DNA from: Gerris lacustris
Lineage: Eukaryota; Arthropoda; Insecta; Hemiptera; Gerridae
Direction: 5' to 3'
Assembly: GCA_951217055.1 (NCBI GenBank)
Contig: OX578278.1
Location: 44,653,574-44,717,573 of the forward strand
DNA: 64,000 nucleotides
Shown here: piece after piece, positions 37,980 to 48,175 of the stretch
Position numbering within the stretch: the stretch's first letter is position 1
How the letters are laid out: the number at the start of each line of letters is the position of its first letter
Translations under genes and position numbers: made by a program
The notes under the pieces: generated by a model
Seen by the model: only the letters and a program-made list of their open reading frames with translations
The model's database searches: none
Told to the model about the DNA's origin: nothing

Positions 37980-38380
37980 TCCAAATTTGATCGAAATTTA
38001 TTCAGTGTGATATTCTCTCTCTCCCTCTCCCTTCAACCCCTTTAGCAAAATGAAAACGGCTAGCCATCATTGTTCGATAGCAGTGTATTGGAGCAAAAGA
38101 GGTAGAGAAATGTCTGAAATTAATTACATCCCTACTCGCTGTGGCGGATTAATGCGGGAATTCCTGAAGCTGAGCGCGGGAAATTCCTACTCTACCGATT
38201 GGTCTTCTCCCTTCCAGAGCAGCACTCCTACTTCATCCTTTGTCAAATTTAATACTATTTAATCACCTGAAGCACCTCCCTGCTGCCGTCCTAGGATTAA
38301 ATCATCTCGAGGCCCCTTCAGCCCTTCTGAATCAAACGAAATTGGATGAAATTAAAATTGGATTACGACGGGGTATATTA
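37980..38380. other. GC-richer unique block 3
   Basis: A CT-rich lead is followed by about 350 bases of mixed composition with several TTAAT/ATTA motifs (for example GAAATTAATTACATCC and GGATTAAATCATCTCGAGG). It occurs once here and has no convincing frame. A conserved regulatory element is possible but unproven. Confidence 0.4.
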
Positions 38381-38977
38381 ACACGGACAAAGCTATGAAA
38401 TTATTATTCGGCTTTTCATCTCTCTTTTTCTCTCTATCACTTGAGCGTTGTATTGTTGTTTTGCTTTATTAAATTTTCAATAACGTAGTAAACTATTTTA
38501 TATAAAAGAACATTTTCCGTTTTTTTTGTGATTATTAAAATTCAAATAAATTTTCCAAAACTATTACTCAGAACTCAGAACGCAATCTAATGTTAATTTA
38601 AAGTAACAACAAGCAATTTTGAGGAGGGGAAAATTCCAGTTTTAGAATTAAAAAAATATATATATATATTCTTCAGTCAAATACTGATTTTTTTTTTTAA
38701 AAAAAGCATTTTAATATGAATGCATAACCCAAGTCTTTATTAAAAAATATAATTAAAAAATTTATATTTATCAGTTTTAATTAATGTTTCTTTGACTACT
38801 TTTGAATGAAATTATACTTAAGTACAGTATTTCATTTCCCTGATTCCATGACAACTGAGTAATTCTGATTATCATGGCCTCACACAGAAATGGCTTATCA
38901 GACATAATCCAACTTTAATGAAGTTCTTACTTAAATCAAATGGGCAGCAACATTTCTAAAAAAAACCTGGGACAAAC
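38381..38977. other. No feature recognised
   Basis: AT-rich, with a short (TA)n at about 38657-38668. Confidence 0.55.
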
Positions 38978-39030
38978 CAGTGGCGTAAATAGCGCCCCCG
39001 ACATCTCCATGTCGCGGGGGGGGGGGGAAT
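38978..39030 (+). repeat. hAT-type MITE terminus, orphan
   Basis: CAGTGGCGTAAATAGCGCCC shares its first bases with the MITE at 56400-56600 (CAGTGGCGTAGCTAGG). A G12 run follows at about 39016-39027. No opposite end nearby. Confidence 0.5.
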
Positions 39031-39424
39031 AATGTAGGAAGCAATGATACATACATATATTCTCTCTCTGTAGTCAGCATTTTTTTAAATGGGTAAATGC
39101 TTTAGGAATAGCGTAAATAAGTGTTAAAATCGGAGTTGAGATGTTATGATTTAGAGTTCATAACTAACTAACAAACATAGATCTTTAAAAAACTTTGTTC
39201 CCACATATCACTAAGACCCTGATGTTTTCTCATATAGAGAAATAGAGGTAAAAAGTTGAAAAATTTGGCCCTTCTAATATGCCTCAATACGACACCAAAA
39301 ACCTCAAAAAATTCCTACTCTAAGTGGGCGAGCACTACATTTTTGTTAGAAAACATGTCCTAGCAGCTGGTATAAAGTTTATTAGAGATGATTTTATGAA
39401 AAATATGTTACTTAATTTCAATTT

Positions 39425-39640
39425 TCTAACATCTAAAATTGATACATCTCGTATAAAGAAAAAATATTTTGATGGCGCGAAAAATCGATTTTGAGATTTT
39501 AATGGATTCATACACGTTTTGAGATCCCCTGAATCCAAAATAGTGATTTCAGTGAAATTTGGAATACATGTTCAGAAAAATCATATCCAGAGGCGAAATT
39601 ATGATGTGAATTTTAGCTGATGATATTACCAGAATTTCGC
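39425..39640 (+). repeat. Dispersed repeat family A, copy 4 (partial)
   Basis: It contains a TGATGGCGCGAAAAATCGAT stretch, then CACGTTTTGAGATCCCCTGA, and GAAATTTGGAATACATGTTC, the same order as in copies 1-3. Both ends look truncated. Confidence 0.65.
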
Positions 39641-39984
39641 GCGGGTGCACCGTAGAGCTTTATTAAGTGTATACATACTTACTTTTTGTTATTATGCTGC
39701 TTTTGAGTTTGTTATCTTCAGATTAGTTAAACGGTTAGGATTATAAAAATATATTCTATAACTATACAGAAGGAGATACATTCATATAATTTCTATATCT
39801 TTCTGTAAAGAATAAATTTCTTAGTTTATGCATGATTAAGATTTCAGCTGTTTCTCTGGAGAACTCTCTCTTGCGTAATTAGATTCCTTTTCGAATAAGA
39901 AGAAAAATATATGTTGACCTCATGCTTGTTTGTATAAGAGTAAACGATTATAAGGAGAATATTTTGTAAACATTTTAATGGATA

Positions 39985-40312
39985 TTTATAAATCATATTT
40001 TGTTCAAATTTTCTTCTCGACTTGTTTACTCCTTTTAGTTGGTTAACAAACCGAAAAATGTATTTTTTTTTATTTTCGTAAAAAGAAGTTAGAAATAAAA
40101 AAAATGACGTGGGAGAAGGGAGGATAAAAAGGCGAGGTATAAGGAATATTTTCATACTTACATTATTCTCTTGTTGAATCCAATTTCTCATATTTTTACG
40201 GTCTAACTATCCGAGATAAGGGCTGCACAGCCCAAACCAGCCCAGCTTTTCTTAGCAAAAACTTTCCTCTCTTTGTACAATTTAAGAAAATCTTAGAAGC
40301 AAAAGAAAACAT
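39985..40312 (+). repeat. Family L, copy 1
   Basis: Matches 50868-51165 on the opposite strand. Shared landmarks are TTATTCTCTTGTTGAATCCA and AACTATCCGAGATAAGGGCT. In both places a family B terminal repeat lies just beyond the same side, so L and B were probably copied together. The 115-codon minus-strand frame here is not convincing. Confidence 0.7.
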
Positions 40313-40323
40313 AGTCTGACAAT

Positions 40324-40946
40324 CAGTGTGGCACATAGCTTCCTCGCGCCTTATCACTTATACTGTAATGATTTTTTTTTTATGCTTTTACAATCTATTA
40401 TTGTTTAATTATTTAATTTAATTTCCCCCCTCTTTTTTTTATAGCCATCAGTGAAATTAATCTGGTTCCATCTGCGAGCTACTTTCGACGAACCATCCAA
40501 ATTTTGTAAAAATCAATTGAGTACTTTTGAAGATATAGGTATAAATTAATGTAGCGTATGTGGAAGAAAAACAAATGGGCATAGATGGTTGAAACTTATA
40601 TGGGACCAACAATAGGCTCATTATGACCTACTATCCAAATTTCATTAAAAATCAGATGAGTAAGTTTTTAAAATATATTCGTCCGTATAACGACAGACAG
40701 AATGACACGGGACCAGAAATGACCCCTGATGTCTGAAACGGATTTCTGACTTGGAATTTTTTGATTCACAGACAAAAAAATATTTTGTTCTTCGGAACGA
40801 TCACATATACCTACTTCTGTTAGCTTGGGTAAGCTCGGAAGCAAACATTGGAAAAAAATCAAATAAATTAGACAATAATTGGTTGTAATAGCAAAACATC
40901 ATTAAAGTATACTTGATAGGAAGTGAGGAAACTATGTGCTACACTG
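40324..40946. mobile_element. Family B element, copy with both ends
   Basis: The ends CAGTGTGGCACATAGCTTCC and, at the right, its imperfect inverse (GAGGAAACTATGTGCTACACTG region) match at about 28 of 33 positions, and inversion extends 3-5 bases further out. The length is about 620 bases. The interior has TCGACGAACCATCC, a GATATAGGTATAAAT block and ATGTCTGAAACGGATTTCTG, shared with copies at 52580-52990 and 54485-54870. No coding capacity. Confidence 0.75.
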
Positions 40947-41374
40947 ATTGGCAGAATATTTTAAAAACTGTCATCTTTTAATTGCTATTTTAACTTTTAT
41001 AAAAATATGTTTTAATCTTTAAAACTTAGAAAAGGACAAAATTCTGTAACTTGGATCTCGCTAAAACCGAATCAAAACAGTCCCATAGATTTGTCCACGT
41101 GTAGGGGACGGTGAGAGAAGAAAAATGAGCCCAATATCAGGGGAGTTGTTAAGGTTTTTGCTTTGTACGGATACAAGTAAAGAAGTACAGATGCATCAGA
41201 AAAATTTAACAGGTTACCTAAGATAAACAAAAACATGGGCCGAATGGCCCAGTGTAATAAGAAAGCCCATTGTTTGTTTACATGCCATAGTCAAAAAGTG
41301 ACAGCTTTCAATACAGAATAAATCAAAAATGTAATGTTAATAATTATAATGTTTAGTTATGATAAAACTAGCAT
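40947..41374. other. No feature recognised
   Basis: Flank between family B and the Helitron end. No frame or repeat supported. Confidence 0.5.
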
Positions 41375-41404
41375 TCATCCCGCGCTCCGCGCGGGGCTCA
41401 TGCT
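41374..41404 (-). mobile_element. Helitron 3' terminus
   Basis: Read on the minus strand there is a CCCGCGC-GGA-GCGCGGG hairpin, then ATGAATG, then CTAG followed by T. A GC-rich hairpin about ten bases before a CTRR end inserted next to T is the hallmark of Helitron 3' ends. The element body would lie at higher coordinates, towards the BEL/Pao fragment. Its 5' TC end was not identified. Confidence 0.65.
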
Positions 41405-41694
41405 TGGTATTCGTGGCTGTTTCCTAAAAGCATGTAGGCCTAGCAATTTAATTAAATTCTTAAATAGTTTTATTTCCAAAGCCTTTTATGGATAAAATCA
41501 GGACTATATTACACATAATTATTTCCATTGGTAAGAATATAATACTCTCCAAATCGTCGTTTGGAGTCTTTCTATATGATGTAGATAATACATCTGGATG
41601 CCGTAGCAACGGTTGTCAAAATAAACATTATTGTGACACACCTAAAAACTCTAATCGGAAAAATCAACGAAATGAACCTAACATTTAAAAATTA
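41405..41694. other. Probable Helitron interior
   Basis: About 290 bases between the Helitron end and the BEL/Pao frame. A 66-codon frame (41488-41688) in the same reading frame as gag ends in a stop and does not look like Gag. The 5' LTR and leader of BEL/Pao are not here. Confidence 0.4.
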
Positions 41695-44226
41695 ATGATC
41701 CGACAATCTATTGGGAGGGATTTGCCTACATTTGATGGGCAACCAATAGACTGGTTGATGTTTTTCAGTCAATACAGTCGTACTACCAATATATGTGGAT
41801 TTTCAGACGAGGAGAACATAAGCCGTCTTCAGAAAGCCTTAAAAGGTGACGCTGCTGACGCAGTGAATGCTTTGTTTGTTTCTCCGGATAATTTACCAAC
41901 AATAATAAAAACCCTTCAGATGAGATTTGGAAGACCGGAATTAGTTATAGAGAGTTTATTGAAAACAGTTGAGCGGCTGCCGAATGTTGCTGAAAGTCGT
42001 ACAGATCTACTTCTAAAATTAGCGACTGACGTACAAAATCTGACAGTTACCATTCAGGCACTGAAAAGACCCGAATATTTACAAAACCCTATAATGGTAA
42101 GAAATATTATTAAACGTCTACCACCGTACTTACAACATCAGTGGGGAAAACACTCGTTTACTCAGTGCGCTGGCATGCCTGACCTATACGATTTATCTAC
42201 CTGGTTACAAGAAGAAGCTGCTTCAGTGAGTCTAAACTTTATACCTGATGACAAACCAACTGTCAAACATGAAGAGCGATCGAACATAAAATCTGACTTT
42301 AGACGCAAACCAGCTACTGTTTATGCTACAGATAAAGCTTCGACGAGTCGAGGAGAGAGAAGAACTTGCGCTTACTGTGACAACAAAGAAGGACACACCA
42401 TCGAAAAGTGCTACGCTTTTGCTAGGAAAGCGGTAGACGAACGTTGGGAGTGGGTGACGAAGAATAAATTATGTTTTGCCTGTCTGACGCCAGGATGTCG
42501 ACTAACAACTTGCAACTCCCGCAAGACATGCGGTATAGACAAATGTGACCTCAAACACCACCCTCTTCTTCATAATACCTTCAAGCCAAGAAGAAGTGAC
42601 TCTACAAAGGTAGTAGCTAGTGTTGCTCCAACCATCTACCAGGGAGACGTCCTTTTTAAAATTGTCCCAGTCAAGCTCCAAGGACCTGACAAGTCAATTC
42701 TTACCCATGCTTTCCTAGACGAAGGATCATCTGTAACTTTTTTAGACGCGGGGACAGCGAAAGAGCTAGGGCTTAGAGGCACAAAAGGCTCCACAAAACT
42801 CCAGTGGCTACAAGCTGATAGTCACCTAACTAAGGAAACAGAAATAGTAAGTGTGATATTATCTCCAACGACAAGTAAGGAAGGATTTACATTGAAAGGA
42901 GTAAGAACTATTGAGAATCTGTCTCTACCTTCTCAGGACGTAAGCCACCGGCTGAAGAACAGGTGGAAACATCTCGAACATGTGACCACGAGTAGTAATG
43001 CAAAACCGAAGATCTTAATAGGGTCAGACAACGCGGACCTTATCGTGTCAAGGAAAGTTGTTAAAGGACCTCCAAACGCACCGATAGTCTCGCAAACCAA
43101 GTTGGGTTGGGTTGTTCATGGACCGTTATCTTCCATGCGTCAGCGAATAGACAGTGTCCTGATAGTAAAATCCATACCCATCGAAGCCCAAGATGAACAA
43201 CTTGACCTGCTTGTTCGCAGTTCGCTAGATATTGAAGAATGGGGAATAAAAGACCAAGTAGAGAAACCCAGATCGCGGGAGGATCGAAGAAGTTTAGAAA
43301 TATTAGTTGCTACCACCAAACGTATACCGAACGGAGAAAGATTTGAGACAGGATTACTGTGGAAATATGATGAGTCACACAAATTACCGGACAGCAAAGC
43401 AGTGGCTCTAAGAAGATTAGAATCTGTAGAAAGGCAGATGAAGAAAGATCAATCATTTCGAGATGAATATATCAATCGTATTCAACAATATATATCCAAA
43501 GGCTATGCCAGGAAACTGCAACCCAAAGAGGCTTTAGAGACAACCAACCGAACCTGGTACTTACCACACTTTGCTGTGTTTAACCCAAATAAGAAGAAAT
43601 TTCGACTCGTTTTCGACGCTGCCGCCAAGGCTAATGGGACTTCACTGAACGACAACCTACTGCCTGGACCTGACCTCCTACAACCCTTGCCAGGAGTACT
43701 AATTAAGTTCAGAGAGAAGTCGGTAGCATTTTCTGCAGATATTGCAGAAATGTTTCCTCAGGTTCACATCCGCGCTGCCGACCGGTGCGCTCAGAGATTC
43801 CTATGGAGAGAGGGTGATCCGACTAGAGCTCCTGATGTCTACGAGATGATTGCAATGACATTTGGAGCTACCTGTTCACCATGCTCTGTAATCTATGTTA
43901 AGAACAAAAATGCTGAAGAACATCAAGAAGAATTTCCTGAGGCGTCGCAAGCAATAGAAAACAACTTTTATATGGACGACTATCTCGACTCAACAAAAAC
44001 AGAGGACGAAGCTATAACTCGAATTCACGAAGTGATTGAAATCCTTAGACGTGGAGGATTTAAAATTTGTAAATGCATATTTTACGATTTTGGTAGTATT
44101 CATACTACGGAACGATTAAATTTTAATTTAAATCAAATTATAATTATTATTAACTACGGGAAACAGACAGAGAAAAATAGACTCCGCGCTGGAGTCTATT
44201 TTTCTCTGTCTGTTTCCCGTAGTTAA
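41695..44226 (+). CDS. BEL/Pao gag-pol, upstream part (broken)
   Basis: The retrotransposon polyprotein that would package, process and reverse-transcribe the element RNA in cytoplasmic particles. Domains in order: Gag of the DUF1759 type (about residues 1-180, with PTFDGQPIDW and FGRPELVIESLL), a Cys/His knuckle starting at Cys225 (C-x2-C-x5-H-x4-C), a retropepsin-like protease with Asp342-Glu-Gly-Ser, and reverse transcriptase with WYLPHFAVF (from 621), Asp682 in SADIAEMF, and the catalytic YMDD at 759-762. The first ATG is only the first in-frame Met after a stop at 41686; real BEL Gag extends further upstream, so the start is a truncation point. The native frame ends at about residue 793 (44075), and the last roughly 50 residues are read from the inserted hairpin MITE and end at 44226. 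Confidence 0.92.
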   Translation: MIRQSIGRDLPTFDGQPIDWLMFFSQYSRTTNICGFSDEENISRLQKALKGDAADAVNALFVSPDNLPTIIKTLQMRFGRPELVIESLLKTVERLPNVAESRTDLLLKLATDVQNLTVTIQALKRPEYLQNPIMVRNIIKRLPPYLQHQWGKHSFTQCAGMPDLYDLSTWLQEEAASVSLNFIPDDKPTVKHEERSNIKSDFRRKPATVYATDKASTSRGERRTCAYCDNKEGHTIEKCYAFARKAVDERWEWVTKNKLCFACLTPGCRLTTCNSRKTCGIDKCDLKHHPLLHNTFKPRRSDSTKVVASVAPTIYQGDVLFKIVPVKLQGPDKSILTHAFLDEGSSVTFLDAGTAKELGLRGTKGSTKLQWLQADSHLTKETEIVSVILSPTTSKEGFTLKGVRTIENLSLPSQDVSHRLKNRWKHLEHVTTSSNAKPKILIGSDNADLIVSRKVVKGPPNAPIVSQTKLGWVVHGPLSSMRQRIDSVLIVKSIPIEAQDEQLDLLVRSSLDIEEWGIKDQVEKPRSREDRRSLEILVATTKRIPNGERFETGLLWKYDESHKLPDSKAVALRRLESVERQMKKDQSFRDEYINRIQQYISKGYARKLQPKEALETTNRTWYLPHFAVFNPNKKKFRLVFDAAAKANGTSLNDNLLPGPDLLQPLPGVLIKFREKSVAFSADIAEMFPQVHIRAADRCAQRFLWREGDPTRAPDVYEMIAMTFGATCSPCSVIYVKNKNAEEHQEEFPEASQAIENNFYMDDYLDSTKTEDEAITRIHEVIEILRRGGFKICKCIFYDFGSIHTTERLNFNLNQIIIIINYGKQTEKNRLRAGVYFSLSVSRS

Positions 44227-44256
44227 TAATAATTATAATTTGATTTAAATTAAAAT
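44076..44256. mobile_element. Hairpin MITE inserted in BEL/Pao pol
   Basis: A 181-base insert flanked by TTGTAAATG on both sides (44067-44075 and 44257-44265); the duplicated flank can be read as up to 16 bases because it overlaps element sequence. Within it, 44118-44185 and 44191-44258 form a perfect 68-bp stem with a 5-base loop. Insert plus duplication adds 190 bases, which shifts the frame by one and splits the pol gene. A related copy lies at 61183-61345. A 9-base duplication would fit Mutator-like or foldback elements. Confidence 0.85.
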
Positions 44257-44263
44257 TTGTAAA

Positions 44264-44953
44264 TGGATATCAAGCTCCAAAAAGGTACTGATGTCTATTC
44301 CCGAAGAACTCAGACACCCTGACATTCAGACCTTCGAAGACTTGCCTTCTGGAAGAATTCTAGGTGTTTATTGGGATCCGAACGACGACACATTCAAATT
44401 CTCAATCAATATAGATAAATTTCAAGGATTCATGACGGATAAAATACCTACAAAACGCGATATACTTCGACTGACGATGTCTTTATTTGATCCACTAGGA
44501 TTTTTAGCAAATATTACCATCCAGCCTAAAATAATTATGCAAGAAGTATGGCGGAAGAAGACTGAATGGGATGAACCTATCACGGATGTGACAATTTTGA
44601 AGCAGTGGCGAAACTGGCTGCAGTACATAGATCCTATGACTCAATTAAGAATTCCTAGATGTCACATCAGAACTGAACCTGACGCAATAACCAGCACACA
44701 ACTCCATCTATTCTGCGATGCTAGCGAAATAGCCTACGCAGCTGCTGCATATCTGCGCTTTAAAAAGAGGTCTGGTAATACCGAAGTAACCTTGGTGTTT
44801 GCCAAGTCGAAGGTTGCTCCTCTGAAAAAGACATCAATTCCCCGACTAGAATTATTAGCAGCGGTTACCGCGGCGCGAATAAGTTTTACGTTTAGGCATG
44901 AAATTACTCTGAAGATCGACGAGACACATTACTGGTCAGATTATGCCGCCTAA
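44264..44953 (+). CDS. BEL/Pao pol, downstream part (truncated)
   Basis: Continuation of the same polyprotein in the next frame, directly after the MITE. The first ATG is at 44291, but the frame is open from the MITE edge, so that Met is not a true start. Numbered from 44291, it contains the connection region after reverse transcriptase (LPSGRILGVYWDP, then SLFDPLGFLAN, a hallmark of BEL/Pao), followed by RNase H with Asp143 in FCDAS, Glu187 in PRLELL and Asp217 in YWSD. The frame stops three residues later. Normal proteins continue through the rest of RNase H and a complete integrase, both absent. It could not be made as part of one product with the upstream piece while the MITE is present. 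Confidence 0.9.
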   Translation, partial: WISSSKKVLMSIPEELRHPDIQTFEDLPSGRILGVYWDPNDDTFKFSINIDKFQGFMTDKIPTKRDILRLTMSLFDPLGFLANITIQPKIIMQEVWRKKTEWDEPITDVTILKQWRNWLQYIDPMTQLRIPRCHIRTEPDAITSTQLHLFCDASEIAYAAAAYLRFKKRSGNTEVTLVFAKSKVAPLKKTSIPRLELLAAVTAARISFTFRHEITLKIDETHYWSDYAA

Positions 44954-45429
44954 CTTAGCTGGGCCCCGGAGGATGTTTGGGCAACGTTATTTTCTATATT
45001 TATTTTTTTATTAACATAAACAAACCTGGTTTGTAAATTGACATTGTTGACAAATAAAAAAGAAAGTTTTGTCTTGTTTTACGGAAGACGAAAAATATTT
45101 GTTCTTTTTAAATTGTGAGATATCTTAAGTTGTTATATCTTTGTATCTCAATAGTTCTCTGATTCAGTTCGACAAGAGACGCGTACAGGAACTAAGTAAT
45201 ATATTAATAACTAACAATGCTAAAAAAAGGTATAACAAATAAGAAAATAAAAGTAGACAAAACCAATTAGACTGGGAAGTGATTGAACAATCATCAACCA
45301 TGATAGTGCATTAATTGAATTACCAGTCTCTTCTCTCAATACGACAGTTGCACCAGTAAATATTTAATAAACTCTTTTTAATAACTCTAATAATGAAATA
45401 ATAAATACTTGATTTTTCAAGCAGTAGTG
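44954..45429. other. No feature recognised
   Basis: The BEL/Pao similarity ends at about 44942 and neither integrase nor LTR follows. GGGCCCCGGAGGATGTTTGG just after the break is GC-rich and unassigned. Confidence 0.5.
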
Positions 45430-45878
45430 CTAGGTATAAGCACCCCAATCAAAAATTAAATCGGTTAACAATTGCGGACGCCATAAGAGCTCAAAGTAAT
45501 TTTTTTTTTTTTTATAAAAAATTAACTTTAGCTCTATTTAAGGTAGAACCGATAAAGGTACGACAAAAGGTCATAGGTCCAAAGTTGTAGATCTTTTAAA
45601 AATAGTTACCGCTGGCGCAATCAGCTTGTCGATACGATTGCCACAATAAGCCTCCAAAAAAACTTTAAAGTGCGTCCGCCATCTTTAATTTTTTAAGGGG
45701 GGTAAACATTTTTTTTTTTAACTTTTCGGATTTATCCAGTCGGTTTGGGCCAATTTCCGACCAAACGCAAAAAAACCGCGAGTCTCTAGGTGGTCTAGAA
45801 GTACCCAAACATTTTGATTAGCGAGTCTGTGGGGTTAGTTTAGGTGGGTCAACATAATTTTTTTTAGGTTATTTTATA

Positions 45879-45927
<49 letters not shown>

Positions 45928-46170
45928 GAATTGTTAATAACATTGGTTCTACTCAATATTTTTAGATGAAACCAAGCCTACAAATTGTTCAACATGTTTG
46001 CGCACATTCCTAAAAAAAATCAATCGATTTCATTTAGCCAGTTTTGCGCCTATAAAGTCTGACTGGGGCGACAGACATACATACAACCCACATACACGAA
46101 AAAAGTTAAGGCCGGATTCGGTTTTCGGAATGTGTAAAATGAAAAAGTCTCCAACAAAATTTCAATTCTG
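45430..46170 (+). repeat. Transposon-like sequence (family I)
   Basis: It contains GCGTCCGCCATCTTTAATTT, CGGTTTGGGCCAATTTCCGA and, near the end, GGGGCGACAGACATACATAC, which are typical of non-autonomous insect element tails. Only one copy is in the window and no ends are defined. Confidence 0.4.
45881..45924 (+). repeat. T44 homopolymer
   Basis: Forty-four consecutive T residues within family I. Confidence 0.95.
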
Positions 46171-47089
46171 ACCAATGTACAGACAAAACTTTAATTTTAT
46201 GTATATAGATTGACGGCCACTATTTAGATAAATCTATTTGAAGACCAACAAAACAAAACAAACCTTTATGTTTATAGGAATAAATGTGGTTTTGCCTTAG
46301 CAATAACAAATAGTCGTCACACACACAGTCGTCGGGACACTACTCGATTGCATAAAAGTTATTTTTTTGGATTAGAAGCCATATTTATGACTAAAATAAC
46401 TAGACTGTATATTTATTAAATCAATTTAATTTCAAACCTTTGGCTTTACTTATTAGATAGCCAAGCATATTTAATGATATGCCTAAAAATGGAATTGTTT
46501 CTTCATTTTTCCAGCACATTTTTTAAAAAAGCTCTTCCTTTCGAGCGCTATATATTATTATTTATTGATTATTCATAATAATATTCTCTAAATCTAAATC
46601 GATTCTTTTTTTCTTCCTCTTTATTTCTGAGTTTGATTTGTTACTTTTTTATTTCTGTTTTATTCGTTAATTTTTTTATTTCTGGATTTTAGTTGTTACT
46701 TTTTTGTGACTTATTTTTGTACTATTACCTCTTTCGGAGTATTTTTTTGGGCAATTTTTTCTTTGGTACATTAAATTTCCTGGTATTAATAAAAACATAG
46801 ATAATAACGCGAATTCAAAATTAGGAAGAAATTATAAAAATAATGAGATTCTAAGATAAGTTTCACTGGTTAATTTATTTATAAAAAATATAATGGGGAA
46901 AAACCAACTAGAAATTCACTGATATTATTTTGATTAATTGTCATGGAGAGCAATTTTTTTTATAATAAATACATATTAGGTTTGTTCCAACCCGGTTATT
47001 TGTAGCGTCCTTTGCATTTGCATCATCCCGTGGATTTGTGGATCATACAAAAATCGTTTTGGATAGTTGTGAATATGATTCGTACTGTA
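46171..47089. other. No feature recognised
   Basis: AT-rich with short T runs. No frame or repeat partner found. Confidence 0.55.
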
Positions 47090-47097
47090 AAAAAAAC

Positions 47098-47679
47098 CTC
47101 AGAGTAAGGAAGGGGTAGAGGGGTCTCAAAAAGTGGTTCATTATGCGACACCCATATACTAAACCTCCCAAGCGGCAGTTTGGTGAGACAGTATCGATAT
47201 CTCGAAATTTATCTGATGTCAGCTGATAAGGATAAGAATAATTTGATATTTTCTTACGACTTTTATATTTTAATACAGTTTTCTTTATAAATACATATGT
47301 ACATAATGTTTGTTGTTAACCGAATTAATTATCTAAAGGCAGTTACGTTGCTAATAACATGTAATAGTTCCTAGATAACCAAAAGCAATCTTATATAAAA
47401 CAAAATCGTCTTCTAAACAATCACATCAGATTTTTCTCTTACATATTTGACATTTCGATAATAAAACAATTAAACAAAGCACAAGATGAGATTAAAGGTT
47501 TTGTTGACAAGCGTCCGTGGGCACGGAAGGACAAGGTATAGACCAATTAGACAAGGACTATAGACCAATAAGACACTTTAGTTCGGATTGAGCTCGCTTG
47601 AGAGGTTTAGTATATGGGTGTCGCATAATGAACCAATTTTCAAATCACATTGCTCCCTCTACCCCTTCCTTACTCTGAG
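47098..47679. mobile_element. Family F MITE, copy 2 (582 bp)
   Basis: The ends CTCAGAGTAAGGAAGGGG and CCCTTCCTTACTCTGAG are inverted, with inversion running inward over about 80 bases. The flanks AAAAAAAC (47090-47097) and AAAAAAAC (47680-47687) are identical, so the target duplication is 8 bases. The interior is the inverse of copy 1 at 20710-21250, with GATATCAGCTGAT-like and GTTGTCAAC-like blocks in common. No transposase. Confidence 0.85.
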
Positions 47680-47687
47680 AAAAAAAC

Positions 47688-48175
47688 AAACAAAAAAGGA
47701 AACCTAACAGATTGGAAACCTTCCTGTTGTTATTCATGAGATTTGACATAACTGCGCATGTCATACAATACAAACTAGACATGGGTATTGTCTTAGCACC
47801 TGACTGTACTGACTTCGGCAATACTCGGAAGTTCCGACTTTAAACGAAGCTAAGCTTTCAGTTTCTCCCGTGTTCATGACTTCTTGGTCAACCTTTAGTA
47901 ATCCCTAACGCACTCTTGAATCTTATGAAGAAAATATTTGTCTCATCAAACCGGTTCCGACCAACTTAAATTATGTTGTAAATTTAGTTAATTTCAGTGC
48001 TAATTAAACCGGTGTTGCTTCGTCAGGAAAAATATAAATCTAGCTTTAGCTAATGGGCAAAAATATGGAAAATGGCGACTACTATTATGTATATCCAACG
48101 ATTTTCCCTTTCTCATATTTAACCGTGTTATTATTTATCAATTTTTTATAATAACAAAATTCTTTTATTATTTTT
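47688..48175. other. No feature recognised
   Basis: Mixed composition, with no frame or repeat partner found. Confidence 0.5.

Larger units (their letters stand above)
41695..44953 (+). mobile_element. Truncated BEL/Pao retrotransposon
   Basis: A gag-protease-reverse transcriptase-RNase H polyprotein in one orientation, lacking the N-terminal part of Gag, the end of RNase H, all of integrase and both LTRs. It is interrupted once by a hairpin MITE at 44076-44256. Apart from that insertion the frame is open throughout, so the copy was recently intact over this stretch. An abrupt change of sequence at about 44942 marks the 3' break. Confidence 0.9.

Noticed and set aside
38050..38262. A 70-codon frame in GC-richer block 3
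   Set aside because: It has no recognisable content. A first exon cannot be judged without transcripts.
44291..44953. The ATG at 44291 as a separate gene start
   Set aside because: The frame is already open from the edge of the inserted MITE and continues the BEL/Pao polyprotein, so this Met is internal.
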